A DNA stretch of 64,000 bases from an uncultured Erysipelotrichaceae bacterium (GCA_902785135.1 CACZXL010000001.1:66109-130108); one strand, 5' to 3'. Shown: positions 30,779-42,118, counted from the first letter of the stretch. Translations and numbers: made by a program. Notes: a model not told the origin generated them from the letters alone.

Positions 30779-33112
30779 ATGTTAAGATTAAAAAATATAA
30801 AAAAGAGCTATAAAATGGGTAATAATTACCAACATGCTCTTAAAGGAATAAATGTAGATTTTAGAAAAAATGAATTTGTTGCGATATTAGGTCCATCAGG
30901 TTCAGGTAAAACTACATTGCTAAATGTAATTGGAGGATTAGACAGATATGATTCTGGAGATCTAATAATTAATAATACAAGTACTAGAAAGTTTAAAGAT
31001 AAGAATTGGGATGCTTATAGAAATAACTGTGTAGGTTTTATATTTCAATCATATAATTTAATAGGTCATATTTCAGTTCTTAAAAATGTTGAAATGAGTA
31101 CTACTTTAAGTGGATATTCTAGAAAGAAAAGAAAACAAATGGCTATTGATGCACTTGAAAAGGTAGGATTAAAAGATCATATAAATAAAAGACCAAACCA
31201 ATTATCTGGTGGTCAAATGCAAAGAGTCGCTATTGCAAGAGCACTTGTTAATGATCCAAATATTATTCTTGCGGATGAACCAACTGGTGCATTAGATACT
31301 AAAACAAGTAAACAAATAATGGATTTAATAAAAGAAGTATCTAAAGATAAGTTAGTTATAATGGTTACACATAATCCAGAACTTGCAAAAGAATACGCAA
31401 ACAGAATAATAGAATTCCAAGATGGAGAAGTAATTAATGATTCAAATCCATTTAACGGAGAAGAAGTAAATGAAGAAGTAGTTATTAAAAAAACTAAAAT
31501 GAGTTACTTAAATGCAATAGGTTTATCATTTAATAACTTAAGAACAAAAAAAGGAAGAACTATTTTAACTGCGTTCGCATCTTCAATAGGTATTATAGGT
31601 ATATCATTAATATTATCTTTATCAAATGGTTTTCAAAAACAAATAGATAAATTTGAAAAAGACACATCTGATGCTATGCCAATAGTAATTAATTCTACTA
31701 AGGTAAGTACTGAAACAATTACTAGTTCAATGGCAAATGCAGGAACAAGTAATAAATATGAAAAAAGCAATAAATTAACTATTAAAAAAGATGGTAATAA
31801 AATTGAATATAATAATTTTGATGATAATTTTATGAATTATTTAAAAGATATGAATCAAAACTATTTATCATCCGCAGTAGTTGAAACATCTACTAATTTA
31901 AATATATATCAAACTGATGGAGAAAAGTATTTCTCATTAGATAGTATAGGTTCAGATAATCCTATGGCATCTATGTTTGGTCAAGGTATTAATAAAATGA
32001 TTATTCCATATAAAAATTTAGAGGATAAGAGTCCTAGTTATGTATTAACTGAATACTATGATTTAGTCGCAGGTAAATTACCTAAAGAAAAAGATGAAAT
32101 AGTTCTTGAAGTAAAAACCGATAATAGTATTGATGAAGATTTTGCTAAAGCATTAAATATTAAGGGAGATAATATTAAATATGAAGATTTACTTAATTGT
32201 TCATTTAAACTAATATTTAATGATGATTACTATATGGATTATGGTGATTATTATTTACCAAAAATAGTAGATAAAGATTTATATGAAAATTCAAATAATC
32301 TAACTCTAAAAGTAGTTGGTGTAATTAAAGTAAAAGAATCTAAATCTAATATTATGAATCCTAGAAACGGAATATATTATACAATTGCGCTTCAAGATTA
32401 TGTAATTGAAAAAAATAGTAATTCTAGTATAGTAAATAAACAAAAAAATTCTGATTACAATGTCTTAAGTAGTGAAAAATTTGATTTAAATACTAAAGAA
32501 GGTAAAAAAACTAAGGAACAAGTATTATCTTATTTAGGTGGAAATAGTATTCCAGATCAAATACTATTATATCCAAAGAATTTTGATAAGAAAGATACTA
32601 TTATTAAATATATAGATAAATATAATAAAGGTAAATCAGAAGATGATAAGATTGTGTACTTAGATCAAGCTAGTTTAATTACAACTATGTCAGGTGGAAT
32701 AATGGATGGTATAACTGCTGTTTTAGTTGCGTTCTCATCTATATCATTAATAGTATCTTCTATAATGATTGGTATTATTACTTATATTTCAGTTCTAGAA
32801 AGAACAAAAGAAATAGGAATACTAAGAAGTTTAGGTGCTAGAAAGAAAGATATTAGAAGAGTATTTAATGCAGAAACATTTATAATAGGTTTAACATCAG
32901 GATTATTAGGTATAGGTATTTCAGGATTATTATTAATTCCAATTAATGTGTTATTAAAGAATATAACTGATTTAAATAATGTTGCTGTTATGGATGTAAA
33001 TGCATCCATTATATTAGTAATAGTAAGTATTACATTAACTTTAATAGGTGGCGCAATACCTTCTAGAATAGCTTCTAAGAAAGATCCAGCAGTTTCTCTA
33101 AGAACAGAATAG
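30779..33112 (+). CDS. MacB-type ABC transporter, fused ATPase and permease
   Basis: The 777-aa fusion has an N-terminal ATPase: Walker A GPSGSGKT (38-45), signature LSGGQMQRVA, and Walker B with DEPTGALD. An FtsX/MacB-type permease follows, with one membrane helix near 265-285, a large extracellular domain of roughly 350 residues, and three helices at the C-terminus (the ISVLERTKEIGILRSLGARKKD motif precedes the last two). Such proteins export peptides or drugs or act as mechanotransmission machines; the substrate is unknown. The ATG at 30779 follows AAAGGAG. Confidence 0.88.
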   Translation: MLRLKNIKKSYKMGNNYQHALKGINVDFRKNEFVAILGPSGSGKTTLLNVIGGLDRYDSGDLIINNTSTRKFKDKNWDAYRNNCVGFIFQSYNLIGHISVLKNVEMSTTLSGYSRKKRKQMAIDALEKVGLKDHINKRPNQLSGGQMQRVAIARALVNDPNIILADEPTGALDTKTSKQIMDLIKEVSKDKLVIMVTHNPELAKEYANRIIEFQDGEVINDSNPFNGEEVNEEVVIKKTKMSYLNAIGLSFNNLRTKKGRTILTAFASSIGIIGISLILSLSNGFQKQIDKFEKDTSDAMPIVINSTKVSTETITSSMANAGTSNKYEKSNKLTIKKDGNKIEYNNFDDNFMNYLKDMNQNYLSSAVVETSTNLNIYQTDGEKYFSLDSIGSDNPMASMFGQGINKMIIPYKNLEDKSPSYVLTEYYDLVAGKLPKEKDEIVLEVKTDNSIDEDFAKALNIKGDNIKYEDLLNCSFKLIFNDDYYMDYGDYYLPKIVDKDLYENSNNLTLKVVGVIKVKESKSNIMNPRNGIYYTIALQDYVIEKNSNSSIVNKQKNSDYNVLSSEKFDLNTKEGKKTKEQVLSYLGGNSIPDQILLYPKNFDKKDTIIKYIDKYNKGKSEDDKIVYLDQASLITTMSGGIMDGITAVLVAFSSISLIVSSIMIGIITYISVLERTKEIGILRSLGARKKDIRRVFNAETFIIGLTSGLLGIGISGLLLIPINVLLKNITDLNNVAVMDVNASIILVIVSITLTLIGGAIPSRIASKKDPAVSLRTE

Positions 33113-33163
33113 ACAAATAATAATATTATATGCTATAATTATTATTGTAAAGGAGAAGTAAAA

Positions 33164-33403
33164 ATGGAAAAGAAACCAACTTATACTGCTGGTTTAGTAG
33201 TAGGAATTTTATCTATTCCTTGTGGTTTATTAATAGCTATTTCTGGATGGATACTAGGTATCGTAGGAATTGTTATTAATACAAAAAATAAGGAAGATCA
33301 TTCTACAACAGCTGGTTTAGTACTTAGTATCATTGGATTAGTATTATCTATTATTAATTCTATATTAGGTGCTTATATAGCTGTTAATGGATTACCATTC
33401 TAA
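33164..33403 (+). CDS. small DUF4190-like membrane protein
   Basis: The 79-aa protein consists mainly of two hydrophobic helices around a short polar KNKEDHSTTAG loop, with the TAGLVVGILSI and AGLVLSIIGLVLSII segments typical of DUF4190 proteins. It is monocistronic, with an extended -10 (TGCTATAAT, 33131-33139) and a strong ribosome-binding site. Function unknown. Confidence 0.7.
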   Translation: MEKKPTYTAGLVVGILSIPCGLLIAISGWILGIVGIVINTKNKEDHSTTAGLVLSIIGLVLSIINSILGAYIAVNGLPF

Positions 33404-33407
33404 TAAT

Positions 33408-33440
33408 AAAAAAGTGTTATAACACTTTTTTATTTTTTTT
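33408..33440 (+). terminator. terminator after the DUF4190-like gene
   Basis: A 10-bp perfect stem AAAAAAGTGT (33408-33417) with ACACTTTTTT (33422-33431) and further T residues. Confidence 0.9.
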
Positions 33441-33476
33441 GATATATTAAAAAATCGATATTTAGAAAAAGAATAA

Positions 33477-33504
33477 TTGACAACTTATTTAATAGTGTTA
33501 TAAT
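33477..33504 (+). promoter_or_regulatory. dapA promoter
   Basis: TTGACA (33477-33482), 16 nt, TATAAT (33499-33504) with a TG at 33496-33497. This consensus promoter places the start of the leader near 33511. Confidence 0.85.
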
Positions 33505-33510
33505 TTTATT

Positions 33511-33745
33511 AACACATATTTGTGTAGAGGTCGCGGTTAAAAAGAGTATAATTCTGGATAACTTGAATTAGAAGAAGGAATTAAAAAGGGTTAACTGCCG
33601 AAGGGTGTATTAGTTCAAGATTATACCCCCTGGGTGTATAGATAATATCTATATAACTGTCATCGAAAGATGGGGAGCTACAAAATATATTTATAATGTA
33701 CGAAATAGCTCTCCCTTGAATAATATTTAGAAGGAGGGCTTTTAT
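33511..33745 (+). promoter_or_regulatory. lysine riboswitch (L-box) with a likely translational switch
   Basis: The leader has the L-box landmarks in order: AGAGGTCGCG (527-536), an AAGAGTATAA loop (541-550), AAAAAGGGTTAACTGCCGAAG (around 583-603), CCCCTGGG (627-634), then AACTGTCATCG and GGGGAGCTACAAAA (672-685). P1 can pair TGTAG (523-527) with CTACA (678-682). The same GGGGAGCTA segment can pair with TAGCTCTCCC (706-715). That second arm is itself complementary, with one mismatch, to the ribosome-binding site AAGGAGGG (731-738). No T-tract follows, so control is probably at translation. (Three-digit positions are within 33 kb.). Confidence 0.9.
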
Positions 33746-33746
33746 T

Positions 33747-34643
33747 ATGTCTAAATTATTTAAGGGATCTGGTGTAGCCTTAGTCACACCATTTTATAAA
33801 ACTAAGAAAGGTAATTTAAAAGTTGATTATGATGCTTTGAAAGATTTAGTTAAGTATCATAAAAAAAATAATACAGATGCGATTATTATATGTGGAACAA
33901 CTGGTGAAGCTTCTACATTAACAGATGAAGAACAAATAAAAACAATTAAAAAATGTGTAGAATACGCAAATGGTAAAATACCAGTAATCGCAGGAGCAGG
34001 TTCAAATGATACTAAACACGCAGTTAAACTATCTAAAGAAGCAGAATATGTAGGAGCAGATGGTCTATTATGTGTAACACCATATTATAATAAAACTAAC
34101 CAAGATGGATTAAAACTATATTATAAAAGAATTGCAGATGCAGTTGATATTCCTATTATTATGTATAATGTTCCATCAAGAACAGGAGTTAATATTAAAC
34201 CAGAAACAGCAATTGAAATAGGTAAAGAAAACAAAAATATAGTTGCGATAAAAGAAGCATCAGGTAATATAGAACAAGTTAAAGAAATATGTAATTCAGG
34301 TGTTATTGATGTATATTCAGGAAATGATGATCAAATATATGATGTAGTAGATGCAGGAGGTATTGGAGTAATATCAGTTCTTGCTAATATATTTCCAAAA
34401 GAAACTCATGATATAGTTAATGAATATTTAAAAGGTAATAAAGAAAAATCATTACAAATGCAAAAAGAAGCTTTAGGAGTAGTAAAAGCATTATTCTCTG
34501 ATGTTAATCCTATTCCTGTTAAAAAAGCAGTAGAACAAGAAGGATTATGTAATGGATATTTAAGAGAACCATTAATTGAATTAGATAAAGAAAAAGCTAA
34601 AAAACTAGCGCTTGAAATTAAATCATATAGAAATAGAGGATAA
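33747..34643 (+). CDS. dapA: 4-hydroxy-tetrahydrodipicolinate synthase
   Basis: The 298-aa enzyme condenses pyruvate with aspartate semialdehyde, the first committed step to diaminopimelate and lysine. It has the pyruvate-binding CGTTGEASTL, the YNVPSRTG tyrosine motif, and the Schiff-base Lys169 in AIKEASGN. The lysine riboswitch upstream fits feedback control by the pathway end product. No other lysine-pathway genes are adjacent. Confidence 0.97.
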   Translation: MSKLFKGSGVALVTPFYKTKKGNLKVDYDALKDLVKYHKKNNTDAIIICGTTGEASTLTDEEQIKTIKKCVEYANGKIPVIAGAGSNDTKHAVKLSKEAEYVGADGLLCVTPYYNKTNQDGLKLYYKRIADAVDIPIIMYNVPSRTGVNIKPETAIEIGKENKNIVAIKEASGNIEQVKEICNSGVIDVYSGNDDQIYDVVDAGGIGVISVLANIFPKETHDIVNEYLKGNKEKSLQMQKEALGVVKALFSDVNPIPVKKAVEQEGLCNGYLREPLIELDKEKAKKLALEIKSYRNRG

Positions 34644-34660
34644 TCTCTATTTCTTTTGTT
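34629..34660 (+). terminator. dapA terminator
   Basis: A 10-bp stem AGAAATAGAG (34629-34638) with CTCTATTTCT (34645-34654), partly inside the dapA end. The T-tract is interrupted, so it may be leaky; a TATAAT (34671-34676) follows. Confidence 0.7.
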
Positions 34661-34703
34661 CTTTTTAGTGTATAATATTTTAACGAAACGTGTGGTGAAT
34701 AGA

Positions 34704-35147
34704 ATGGTTAGAAATAAGAAAAGTGAAGAATTAAACAATCTAATTAATAAAGATATAAAAACAGGTAAACTTTTAAAAATATATTATTCTGATGGAAATA
34801 AAGAAGAAAGAAAAATAGAAATAGATATATATAATTCTATTATTATAGAAGAATATAATTTAAATAAAACAGAATATAAAATAAATAAATCAGATATTAA
34901 TAAACTAAAAAGATATATAAAAAAATATAATTTTCCTGCATGGTCTAATTTACCTATGGGAGATTTACTTGCGTTAGATGCACCATCTAAAGAATTAATA
35001 TTATATTATGATAATTCTAAATATGGTGGAAACTATTTAGATTTTTATAAAATTAATTTCTATTCTAGAATACCAAAAGACGGATATATTTATTTAAATA
35101 GATTTATAGAAAAAATATATGAAATAAAAGAAAAAAATAATAGATAA
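34704..35147 (+). CDS. unknown cytoplasmic protein
   Basis: This 147-aa Lys/Asn/Ile-rich protein has no signal peptide or membrane helix and no family that I recognise. The middle part (SKKLKRYIKKYNFPAW-like, then LPMGDLLALDAPSKELILYYD) looks like an alpha/beta domain. I chose the ATG at 34704 behind GGTGA; further upstream in-frame codons are in the promoter. Own terminator. Confidence 0.5.
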   Translation: MVRNKKSEELNNLINKDIKTGKLLKIYYSDGNKEERKIEIDIYNSIIIEEYNLNKTEYKINKSDINKLKRYIKKYNFPAWSNLPMGDLLALDAPSKELILYYDNSKYGGNYLDFYKINFYSRIPKDGYIYLNRFIEKIYEIKEKNNR

Positions 35148-35163
35148 TCTATTATTTTTTTTA
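35134..35163 (+). terminator. terminator
   Basis: AATAATAGA (35136-35144) pairs with TCTATTATT (35148-35156), with a T-tract. It overlaps the stop of the preceding gene. Confidence 0.78.
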
Positions 35164-35202
35164 TAATTATGTTATTATTTATATATAATAAGGAGGAATA
35201 AT

Positions 35203-35949
35203 ATGAAGGGTAAAAAAGTATTATTAATTTCTATAATAACTATAATAGCAATATTAATATTAAGTGGTATTAGTTTTCTAATATTTAAGGTATTAGGGCC
35301 AAATCCTAAAGAAGTAATATATTTAACTGAAAAGGAAGAAGTAGATTTATTTAAGAATCCTAATAAATATAGTTATAAATATTTAGAATCTTCTGCATTA
35401 GTATATAAAGTAGATGGAAATAAAGCATATGCATATACTGATTTTTCTAATCTAGATAAGATTGTTATTTTAATAATTAAAAAAGATAGCAATATAAAAA
35501 AGAATGATTATATAATCTTTGATGGATTTGTAAGTGGAAAAGAAGAAAAAACTAATTATCCTATAATTAATGGTAAGGTTAAAACAGTTTCTTATATGGA
35601 CGCAGTTAACGCTGTTAAAGAAACACATATTATTAATAAAGAATTAACTCAAAAAGATATTTCTATAAAAATTAATAAAGTAAAATATTCTAATTCAAAA
35701 TTAGAAGTATATTATGAAATAACAAATAAATCAAAAAAAACAATAAATTTATTAAATCAATCATTTAGTATAGTTCAATCAGTAAATGAATATAATATTA
35801 ATGATAAAGAAAAAAATAGAATAAAACTAAAATCTAAATCAAAAAAAGAAGATATATTAGAATTTAAAGATGTAAGTAAAGATAACTTTAAATTAATTAT
35901 AAAAGTTAGTGACGATAATATATTTAATTTTGATATTAATATAAAATAG
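35203..35949 (+). CDS. membrane-anchored extracellular protein, DUF4352-like tail
   Basis: The 248-aa protein has one N-terminal membrane helix (about 6-28) without a lipobox, and an exported body. The C-terminal half (ISIKINKVKYSNSKLEVYYE, then ITNKSKKTINLLNQSF) resembles the immunoglobulin-like DUF4352 domain. Single gene with a strong AAGGAGG and its own terminator. Function unknown. Confidence 0.6.
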   Translation: MKGKKVLLISIITIIAILILSGISFLIFKVLGPNPKEVIYLTEKEEVDLFKNPNKYSYKYLESSALVYKVDGNKAYAYTDFSNLDKIVILIIKKDSNIKKNDYIIFDGFVSGKEEKTNYPIINGKVKTVSYMDAVNAVKETHIINKELTQKDISIKINKVKYSNSKLEVYYEITNKSKKTINLLNQSFSIVQSVNEYNINDKEKNRIKLKSKSKKEDILEFKDVSKDNFKLIIKVSDDNIFNFDINIK

Positions 35950-35971
35950 AATGTATTAAACATTCTTTTTT
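35948..35971 (+). terminator. terminator
   Basis: AGAATGT (35948-35954) pairs with ACATTCT (35960-35966), then a T-tract. Confidence 0.85.
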
Positions 35972-36027
35972 TATTGTTTAATAATAGATATAATGATAAA
36001 ATAGTGACATATGGGGAGAGGATATTC

Positions 36028-36873
36028 TTGAAAAGAACAGAATTTGGAAAGAGTATAGATACTTGGGTTGTTTTATTATTTAATCTTTTAGATAAAATAG
36101 ATATGGATGATGAATTAAAAAAAGAAATAAAAAGAAGTATAATGTCTGAAGATAGTATAGATGAAATGCGTACTAGATATAGAGACTATTTAGTTGGAGA
36201 AAAAGAAATAAAACAAATACATTCTTTTTTTGAATATGTAAATAAATTAAGAAATAAATATAGTGATGAATATTTTACTGATGCATTGGTATATTCAACT
36301 AATTACAAAGAAGAAGGATCAGATTTTATAGATCAATTTGTTAGATTTATTACCGTTACTAATTTTGATGATTTAGTATTTAACTTTGATGAAAATCCTT
36401 ATGGCTTTGTTTCTTCTTTAACACTAGGAGGATTACGAGTAGCGCGTATACAAGAAATAAAGTATATAGAAGATGAAAACTATTGTTATATAGATTGGTT
36501 CTTCGCAAGAGAAGGATTAATAAGAACACGAGTAGGAAGTAAGCTACTTGTAGAAACTCTTAAACAAATACAATCTGAATATGGTAATATTGATATATAT
36601 TCTGACAACGTAGATAAAGAAAATAAATTAGGTCAAAATTTTTATAAGAAATTTGGATTTTTATGTGTAGACTTACCTACAGATACAATTATAGATTTTG
36701 ATAATATACCAAAAGATGATTATGATATAGTAGGAATACTACTACCATCAGATAAGTTAGATGAATGTATAGAAAGAAATGATAATCAATTTCCTAAAAT
36801 AGAATTTAATGGTAAAACAATAGATAAGAATACTTATAAAAAGAATAAAACAAATAAAATGATAAGAAGGTGA
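36028..36873 (+). CDS. GNAT-like acetyltransferase
   Basis: A 281-aa protein. The C-terminal half looks like a GNAT domain: a [18 protein letters not shown] segment in the place of the acetyl-CoA loop, followed by [11 protein letters not shown], a typical GNAT ending. The N-terminal 120 residues are helical and unrecognised. I prefer a TTG start at 36028 because it follows GGGGAGAGG with correct spacing. It ends in TGA within the uvrB ribosome-binding site, so it is coupled to uvrB. Substrate unknown. Confidence 0.65.
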   Translation: MKRTEFGKSIDTWVVLLFNLLDKIDMDDELKKEIKRSIMSEDSIDEMRTRYRDYLVGEKEIKQIHSFFEYVNKLRNKYSDEYFTDALVYSTNYKEEGSDFIDQFVRFITVTNFDDLVFNFDENPYGFVSSLTLGGLRVARIQEIKYIEDENYCYIDWFFAREGLIRTRVGSKLLVETLKQIQSEYGNIDIYSDNVDKENKLGQNFYKKFGFLCVDLPTDTIIDFDNIPKDDYDIVGILLPSDKLDECIERNDNQFPKIEFNGKTIDKNTYKKNKTNKMIRR

Positions 36874-36877
36874 TAAT

Positions 36878-38830
36878 ATGTTCAAATTAGTATCAAAGTA
36901 TAAACCATCTGGAGATCAACCAGAAGCTATTAACGAGTTAGTTAATGGTATTAATTCAGGAAAGAAAGAACAAGTACTTTTAGGAGCGACAGGTACAGGT
37001 AAAACTTTTACTATCGCAAATGTTATTGAAAAGGTTAATAAACCTACTTTAGTACTTGCACATAATAAGACTTTAGCAGGTCAATTATATTCAGAACTAA
37101 AAGAATTATTTCCTGAAAACAGAGTTGAATACTTTGTATCATATTATGACTATTATCAACCAGAAGCATATGTACCTTCATCTGATACATATATTGAAAA
37201 GGATGCATCAATTAATGATGAGATAGATGAATTAAGACATTCTGCTACTTCAGCACTTATCTCAAGAAGAGATGTTATAGTAGTCGCTTCAGTTTCATGT
37301 ATATACGGTTTAGGTGAAAAAGAAGAATATGAAAAGAATACACTTACTTTAAGAGTAGGTGAAACTAAAAGTAGAGATGAAATACTTCATAAACTAGTTG
37401 ATATGTTATATGAAAGAAATGATATGGACTTAGTAAGAGGTACTTTTAGAGCAAGAGGAGATTCTATAGAGGTAGTACCTGCTTATTCTAAGACAAAAGG
37501 ATATAGAATAGATCTATTTGGTGACGAAGTAGAAGGTCTAATAGAATTTGATACTTTAACAGGTCAAGTCATAGAAAGAAAACAAACTATAACTATATTT
37601 GCGGCATCTCACTTTGTAACATCTGAAGATAAATTAAAAATGGCATGTAAATCTATTAGAGAAGAATTAAATCAAAGATTAGAAGAATTAAAAAAAGAAA
37701 ATAAATTACTAGAATTTCAAAGATTAAATGAAAGAACTAATTATGATTTAGAATTACTCGAAGAAACAGGTTTTTGTAAAGGTATAGAAAACTATTCTAG
37801 ACACCTAACATTTAGAAAAGCAGGAGAAGCACCTCCTACATTAATAGATTTCTTTCCAAAAGATTTTCTATTAGTGGTAGATGAATCTCACGTAACACTT
37901 CCACAAGTTCGCGCAATGTATAATGGAGATAGAATGAGAAAATCAGTTCTTGTAGAATATGGATTTAGATTACCAAGCGCGCTAGATAATAGACCACTTA
38001 AATTTGATGAATTTAATGATAGATTAAATCAAGTTATTTATGTATCCGCAACACCAGGTGATTATGAATTAGAAGAAGTAAATAATGAAGTTGTTGAACA
38101 AATAATAAGACCAACTGGATTACTTGATCCAACTATAGAAGTAAGACCAAGTAATGGTCAAATAGATGATCTTATTTATGAAATAAAAGAAAGAATTAAG
38201 AAAAATGAAAGAACTCTTATTACTACACTTACTATTCGTATGAGTGAAGAATTAACTAACTATTTAAAGAACGCAGATATAAAAGTCGCTTATCTACATA
38301 ATGAAATTCATACTCTAGAAAGATTAGAAATAGTTCATGACTTGAGAGCGGGTAAATATGACTGTGTAGTTGGAGTAAACTTACTTAGAGAAGGTATAGA
38401 TATACCAGAAGTATCTTTAATTGCTATATTAGATGCAGATAAACAAGGATTCTTACGTAGTACTAGATCACTTATCCAAACAATAGGTAGAGCAGCTAGA
38501 AACGCAAATGGTGAGGTTATAATGTACGCAGATACTATATCTGATTCTATGGATGAAGCAATAAAAGAAACTAATAGAAGAAGAGAAATACAAGAAAAAT
38601 ACAATGAAGAACATGGCATAACTCCTAAAACTATTATTAAACCTATCCAAGATGTTATTAAAAATACTGATAAAGCAATTAATGATAGATCAAGTGTTTC
38701 TATGACTAAGAAAGAAAAAGAAAAATTAATGAAAGATTTAGAAGCAGAGATGATGAAAGCAGCTAGAGACTTAGACTTTGAACGTGCAACAGAATTAAGA
38801 GATGCACTATTTGAATTAAGGAGTCAATAA
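36878..38830 (+). CDS. uvrB: excinuclease ABC subunit B
   Basis: The 650-aa nucleotide-excision-repair helicase-like protein has Walker A GATGTGKT (36-43), the beta-hairpin region [12 protein letters not shown] that probes damaged strands, DEXH-type DESH, helicase motif VI (QTIGRAARN), and the C-terminal UVR domain that binds UvrC. It is followed 1 nt later by a Nudix hydrolase and then uvrA. Confidence 0.98.
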   Translation: MFKLVSKYKPSGDQPEAINELVNGINSGKKEQVLLGATGTGKTFTIANVIEKVNKPTLVLAHNKTLAGQLYSELKELFPENRVEYFVSYYDYYQPEAYVPSSDTYIEKDASINDEIDELRHSATSALISRRDVIVVASVSCIYGLGEKEEYEKNTLTLRVGETKSRDEILHKLVDMLYERNDMDLVRGTFRARGDSIEVVPAYSKTKGYRIDLFGDEVEGLIEFDTLTGQVIERKQTITIFAASHFVTSEDKLKMACKSIREELNQRLEELKKENKLLEFQRLNERTNYDLELLEETGFCKGIENYSRHLTFRKAGEAPPTLIDFFPKDFLLVVDESHVTLPQVRAMYNGDRMRKSVLVEYGFRLPSALDNRPLKFDEFNDRLNQVIYVSATPGDYELEEVNNEVVEQIIRPTGLLDPTIEVRPSNGQIDDLIYEIKERIKKNERTLITTLTIRMSEELTNYLKNADIKVAYLHNEIHTLERLEIVHDLRAGKYDCVVGVNLLREGIDIPEVSLIAILDADKQGFLRSTRSLIQTIGRAARNANGEVIMYADTISDSMDEAIKETNRRREIQEKYNEEHGITPKTIIKPIQDVIKNTDKAINDRSSVSMTKKEKEKLMKDLEAEMMKAARDLDFERATELRDALFELRSQ

Positions 38831-38831
38831 T

Positions 38832-39242
38832 ATGTTAGAAGTTAAATTATATGATTTAGGATATTGTGATGAAAAAGAATATACTAGAGTAGTATGTGTT
38901 TCTAAATATAAAGATAAATATGTATTTAGTTATAATAAAAAAAGACAAGGTTGGGAAATACCAGGTGGACATATAGAAGAAGGAGAAACATGGATTGATG
39001 CTGCAAAAAGAGAATTATATGAAGAAACAGGCGCAACTAAGATAAAAGTTACTCCAATTTCTGTATATAAAATTAGTACATATGCATTATTATGTTACTG
39101 TGAAATAGAAGAACTAAAAGAATTACCAAAATATGAAATGGAAAAGATAATGTTCTCTAAAGAATTACCAGATAATTTATCATTTCCAGATTCTCATAAA
39201 TTGTTTTTTGACACTGTTCTAAAAAGTATTAAAAAAATGTAG
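38832..39242 (+). CDS. Nudix hydrolase
   Basis: The 136-aa protein has an intact Nudix box, [20 protein letters not shown] followed by ETGA, with all the metal-binding glutamates. It starts one nucleotide after the uvrB stop and is followed by a terminator before uvrA, so it is translated with uvrB. A MutT-like nucleotide-pool role would suit a repair operon, but the substrate is not known. Confidence 0.85.
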   Translation: MLEVKLYDLGYCDEKEYTRVVCVSKYKDKYVFSYNKKRQGWEIPGGHIEEGETWIDAAKRELYEETGATKIKVTPISVYKISTYALLCYCEIEELKELPKYEMEKIMFSKELPDNLSFPDSHKLFFDTVLKSIKKM

Positions 39243-39264
39243 TATGTTCGCTACATTTTTTTTA
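39231..39264 (+). terminator. terminator between the Nudix gene and uvrA
   Basis: A 12-bp perfect stem (39231-39242 with 39251-39262) ending in T residues. It is followed at once by TGGTATAAT (39272-39280), the uvrA promoter. Confidence 0.88.
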
Positions 39265-39304
39265 TTCTTTTTGGTATAATAACAAATGTTTGGAAGTGAG
39301 TACT

Positions 39305-42118
39305 ATGAACGATAAAATAGTTATAAGAGGAGCAAGAGAAAATAATCTTAAAAATATTAATATAGATTTACCTAAGAACAAGTTAATTGTTATGACTGGA
39401 GTTTCTGGATCAGGTAAGTCTTCTTTGGCATTTGATACTATATATGCTGAAGGTCAAAGAAGATATGTTGAAAGTTTAAGTAGTTATGCTAGACAGTTTT
39501 TAGGAGTATCTGAAAAACCAGATGTAGATTCAATTGAGGGACTTTCTCCAGCGATAAGTATAGATCAAAAGACTACTAATAATAATCCTAGATCTACAGT
39601 AGGTACAGTAACAGAAATATATGATTATTTAAGACTATTATTCGCAAGAATTGGTGTGCCTTATTGTCCTAATCATAATATACCTATTACTAGTCAAACT
39701 ATAGAAGAAATGACTAATAAAGTACAAGGTTTAGAAGAAGGATCTAAGATAATGATTCTGGCTCCTATTGTTCATGGAGAAAAAGGTACTCATAAAGACT
39801 TATTTGAAAATTTAAGAAAAGATGGATATGTTAGAGTAAGAGTAAATGGTGATATAAGAGATTTATCTGAAGATATAGTACTTGAAAAGAATAAGAAATC
39901 TAATATAGATGTTGTAGTAGATAGATTAATAATAAGAGATGATATTAGAAGTAGATTATTTGAGGCATTAGAAACAGCTTCTAAGTTATCTGGTGGAAAA
40001 GTTGTAATAGATGTAGTTGGTAAAGATGAAATAGTTTTAAGTGAGAATTTTGCGTGTCCTCACTGTGATTATTCACTTCCTGAACTTGAACCTAGACTAT
40101 TTAGTTTTAATGCGCCATATGGAGCGTGCCCATCATGTAAAGGTCTTGGTTTTAAAGAAAAAATAGATGGAGAATTAATTATTCCAGATGATAGTAAAAG
40201 TTTAAATCAAGGATGTATTCAACCATATAAGAATATGGATGATGATAATATTATTATTCAAAAGTTAGGTATTCTTTGTGATAAATATAATATCGATATG
40301 AATAAACCATGGTCTAAATTAACTAAGAAAGAAAAAGATTTAATACTTAATGGTAATGGTGAAATAATTCATTATAACTTCAAGACTAGAAGTGGAAATA
40401 TAATGAATAATTTTGAAGAGAATACAGGAGTTCTTAGTTATTTAGAAAGAAGATATAATGAAACAACTAGTGATTTTGTTAGAGAATGGCTTGGTAATTA
40501 CGCAATTGAATCTGAATGTGAAGTATGTCATGGTTCTAGATTACAAGAACATGTTCTTCATATATTTATAAAGAAAAAGAATATAGATGATTTATGTAAG
40601 ATGAGTATTAAAGACTTATATGAATTTATATGTAATTTAAAACTTAATAAAGAGGAAGAAGAAATAAGTAGATTACTTATTAAAGATATAAAAGATAGAT
40701 TAAGTTTCTTAATAAATGTTGGATTAGACTACTTATCACTTGCAAGATCAGCTTCATCACTTTCTGGTGGAGAAAGTCAAAGAATAAGACTTGCAACTCA
40801 AATAGGATCAAGACTATCTGGAATACTATATGTTCTAGATGAACCAAGTATTGGTCTTCATCAAAGAGATAATGAAAGATTAATTAATTCTCTTATTCAA
40901 ATGAGAGATTTAGGTAATACATTAATAGTAGTAGAACATGATACAGATACTATGCTTGCGGCAGATTATCTTGTTGATATCGGACCAAAAGCAGGTATTA
41001 ATGGTGGGTATGTTATCGCAGAAGGTACACCTAAAGAAGTAATGGATAATCCTAATTCATTAACTGGTAGATATTTAAAGGGTATTGAAAAGATAGAAAC
41101 ACCTAAGAAAAGAAGAAAAGGTAATAATCTAAATATAGAAGTAAAAGGTGCTTCTGAAAATAACTTAAAGAATATAGACGTTAAGTTCCCATTAGGTAAA
41201 TTTATATGTGTTACTGGAGTATCAGGTTCAGGAAAGAGTACACTTGTTAATGAAATATTATATAAAACTCTAAAAAATAATTTATATAAAGCTAAAGAAA
41301 AACCAGGTAAATGTAAAAAAGTAATTGGTATTGAAAATATAGATAAAGTAATAAATATATCACAAGACCCAATTGGAAAGAGTCCTAGAAGTAATCCTGC
41401 GACTTATGTTGGAGTATTTGATGATATAAGAGATGTATTTGCGTCTACCAAAGAAGCTAAAATAAGAGGATACTTAAAAGGAAGATTCTCATTTAATGTT
41501 AAAGGTGGAAGATGTGAAGCTTGCTGGGGAGATGGAGTAAAGAGAATAGAGATGCATTTCTTACCAGATGTATATGTTCCATGTGAAATATGTCATGGTA
41601 CTAGATATAATAGTGAAACACTTCAAATTAAGTTTAAAGGTAAAAATATCGCAGAAGTATTAGATATGACTGTTGATGAAGCATTAACATTCTTTGAAAA
41701 TATACCTAAAGTTAAAAACAAATTACAAACTATGCAAGATGTTGGACTAGGTTATATTAAATTAGGACAAAGTGCAACTACATTATCTGGTGGAGAAGCA
41801 GCTAGAGTTAAACTTGCTAAAGAGTTACAAAAAAGACCTACTGGAAAGAGTTTATTTATTCTTGATGAACCTACTACTGGTCTTCATACAGATGATATTA
41901 AAAAGCTACTTGTTATATTAAATAGAATAGTAGATAATGGAGATACTGTTATAGTTATAGAACACAATTTAGATGTTATAAAAATGGCTGATCATATTAT
42001 AGATTTAGGTCCAGAAGGTGGAGATGGCGGTGGAACAGTTGTATTTACTGGAACACCAGAAAGCATTATACAAGATAACGTTAGTTATACAGGTAAATTT
42101 TTAAAAGGAATTTTATAA
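39305..42118 (+). CDS. uvrA: excinuclease ABC subunit A
   Basis: The 937-aa damage sensor has two ABC ATPase modules: Walker [10 protein letters not shown] near the start and GVSGSGKST in the second half, with two signatures ([11 protein letters not shown] and [11 protein letters not shown]). Two zinc modules are visible (CPHC...CPSC and CEAC...CEIC). I chose the ATG at 39305. It loads UvrB onto lesions. Confidence 0.98.
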   Translation: MNDKIVIRGARENNLKNINIDLPKNKLIVMTGVSGSGKSSLAFDTIYAEGQRRYVESLSSYARQFLGVSEKPDVDSIEGLSPAISIDQKTTNNNPRSTVGTVTEIYDYLRLLFARIGVPYCPNHNIPITSQTIEEMTNKVQGLEEGSKIMILAPIVHGEKGTHKDLFENLRKDGYVRVRVNGDIRDLSEDIVLEKNKKSNIDVVVDRLIIRDDIRSRLFEALETASKLSGGKVVIDVVGKDEIVLSENFACPHCDYSLPELEPRLFSFNAPYGACPSCKGLGFKEKIDGELIIPDDSKSLNQGCIQPYKNMDDDNIIIQKLGILCDKYNIDMNKPWSKLTKKEKDLILNGNGEIIHYNFKTRSGNIMNNFEENTGVLSYLERRYNETTSDFVREWLGNYAIESECEVCHGSRLQEHVLHIFIKKKNIDDLCKMSIKDLYEFICNLKLNKEEEEISRLLIKDIKDRLSFLINVGLDYLSLARSASSLSGGESQRIRLATQIGSRLSGILYVLDEPSIGLHQRDNERLINSLIQMRDLGNTLIVVEHDTDTMLAADYLVDIGPKAGINGGYVIAEGTPKEVMDNPNSLTGRYLKGIEKIETPKKRRKGNNLNIEVKGASENNLKNIDVKFPLGKFICVTGVSGSGKSTLVNEILYKTLKNNLYKAKEKPGKCKKVIGIENIDKVINISQDPIGKSPRSNPATYVGVFDDIRDVFASTKEAKIRGYLKGRFSFNVKGGRCEACWGDGVKRIEMHFLPDVYVPCEICHGTRYNSETLQIKFKGKNIAEVLDMTVDEALTFFENIPKVKNKLQTMQDVGLGYIKLGQSATTLSGGEAARVKLAKELQKRPTGKSLFILDEPTTGLHTDDIKKLLVILNRIVDNGDTVIVIEHNLDVIKMADHIIDLGPEGGDGGGTVVFTGTPESIIQDNVSYTGKFLKGIL

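Noticed and set aside
33581-33787. Minus-strand open frame over the dapA leader
   Set aside because: It lies on the complement of the lysine riboswitch and the dapA start, with no start signal.
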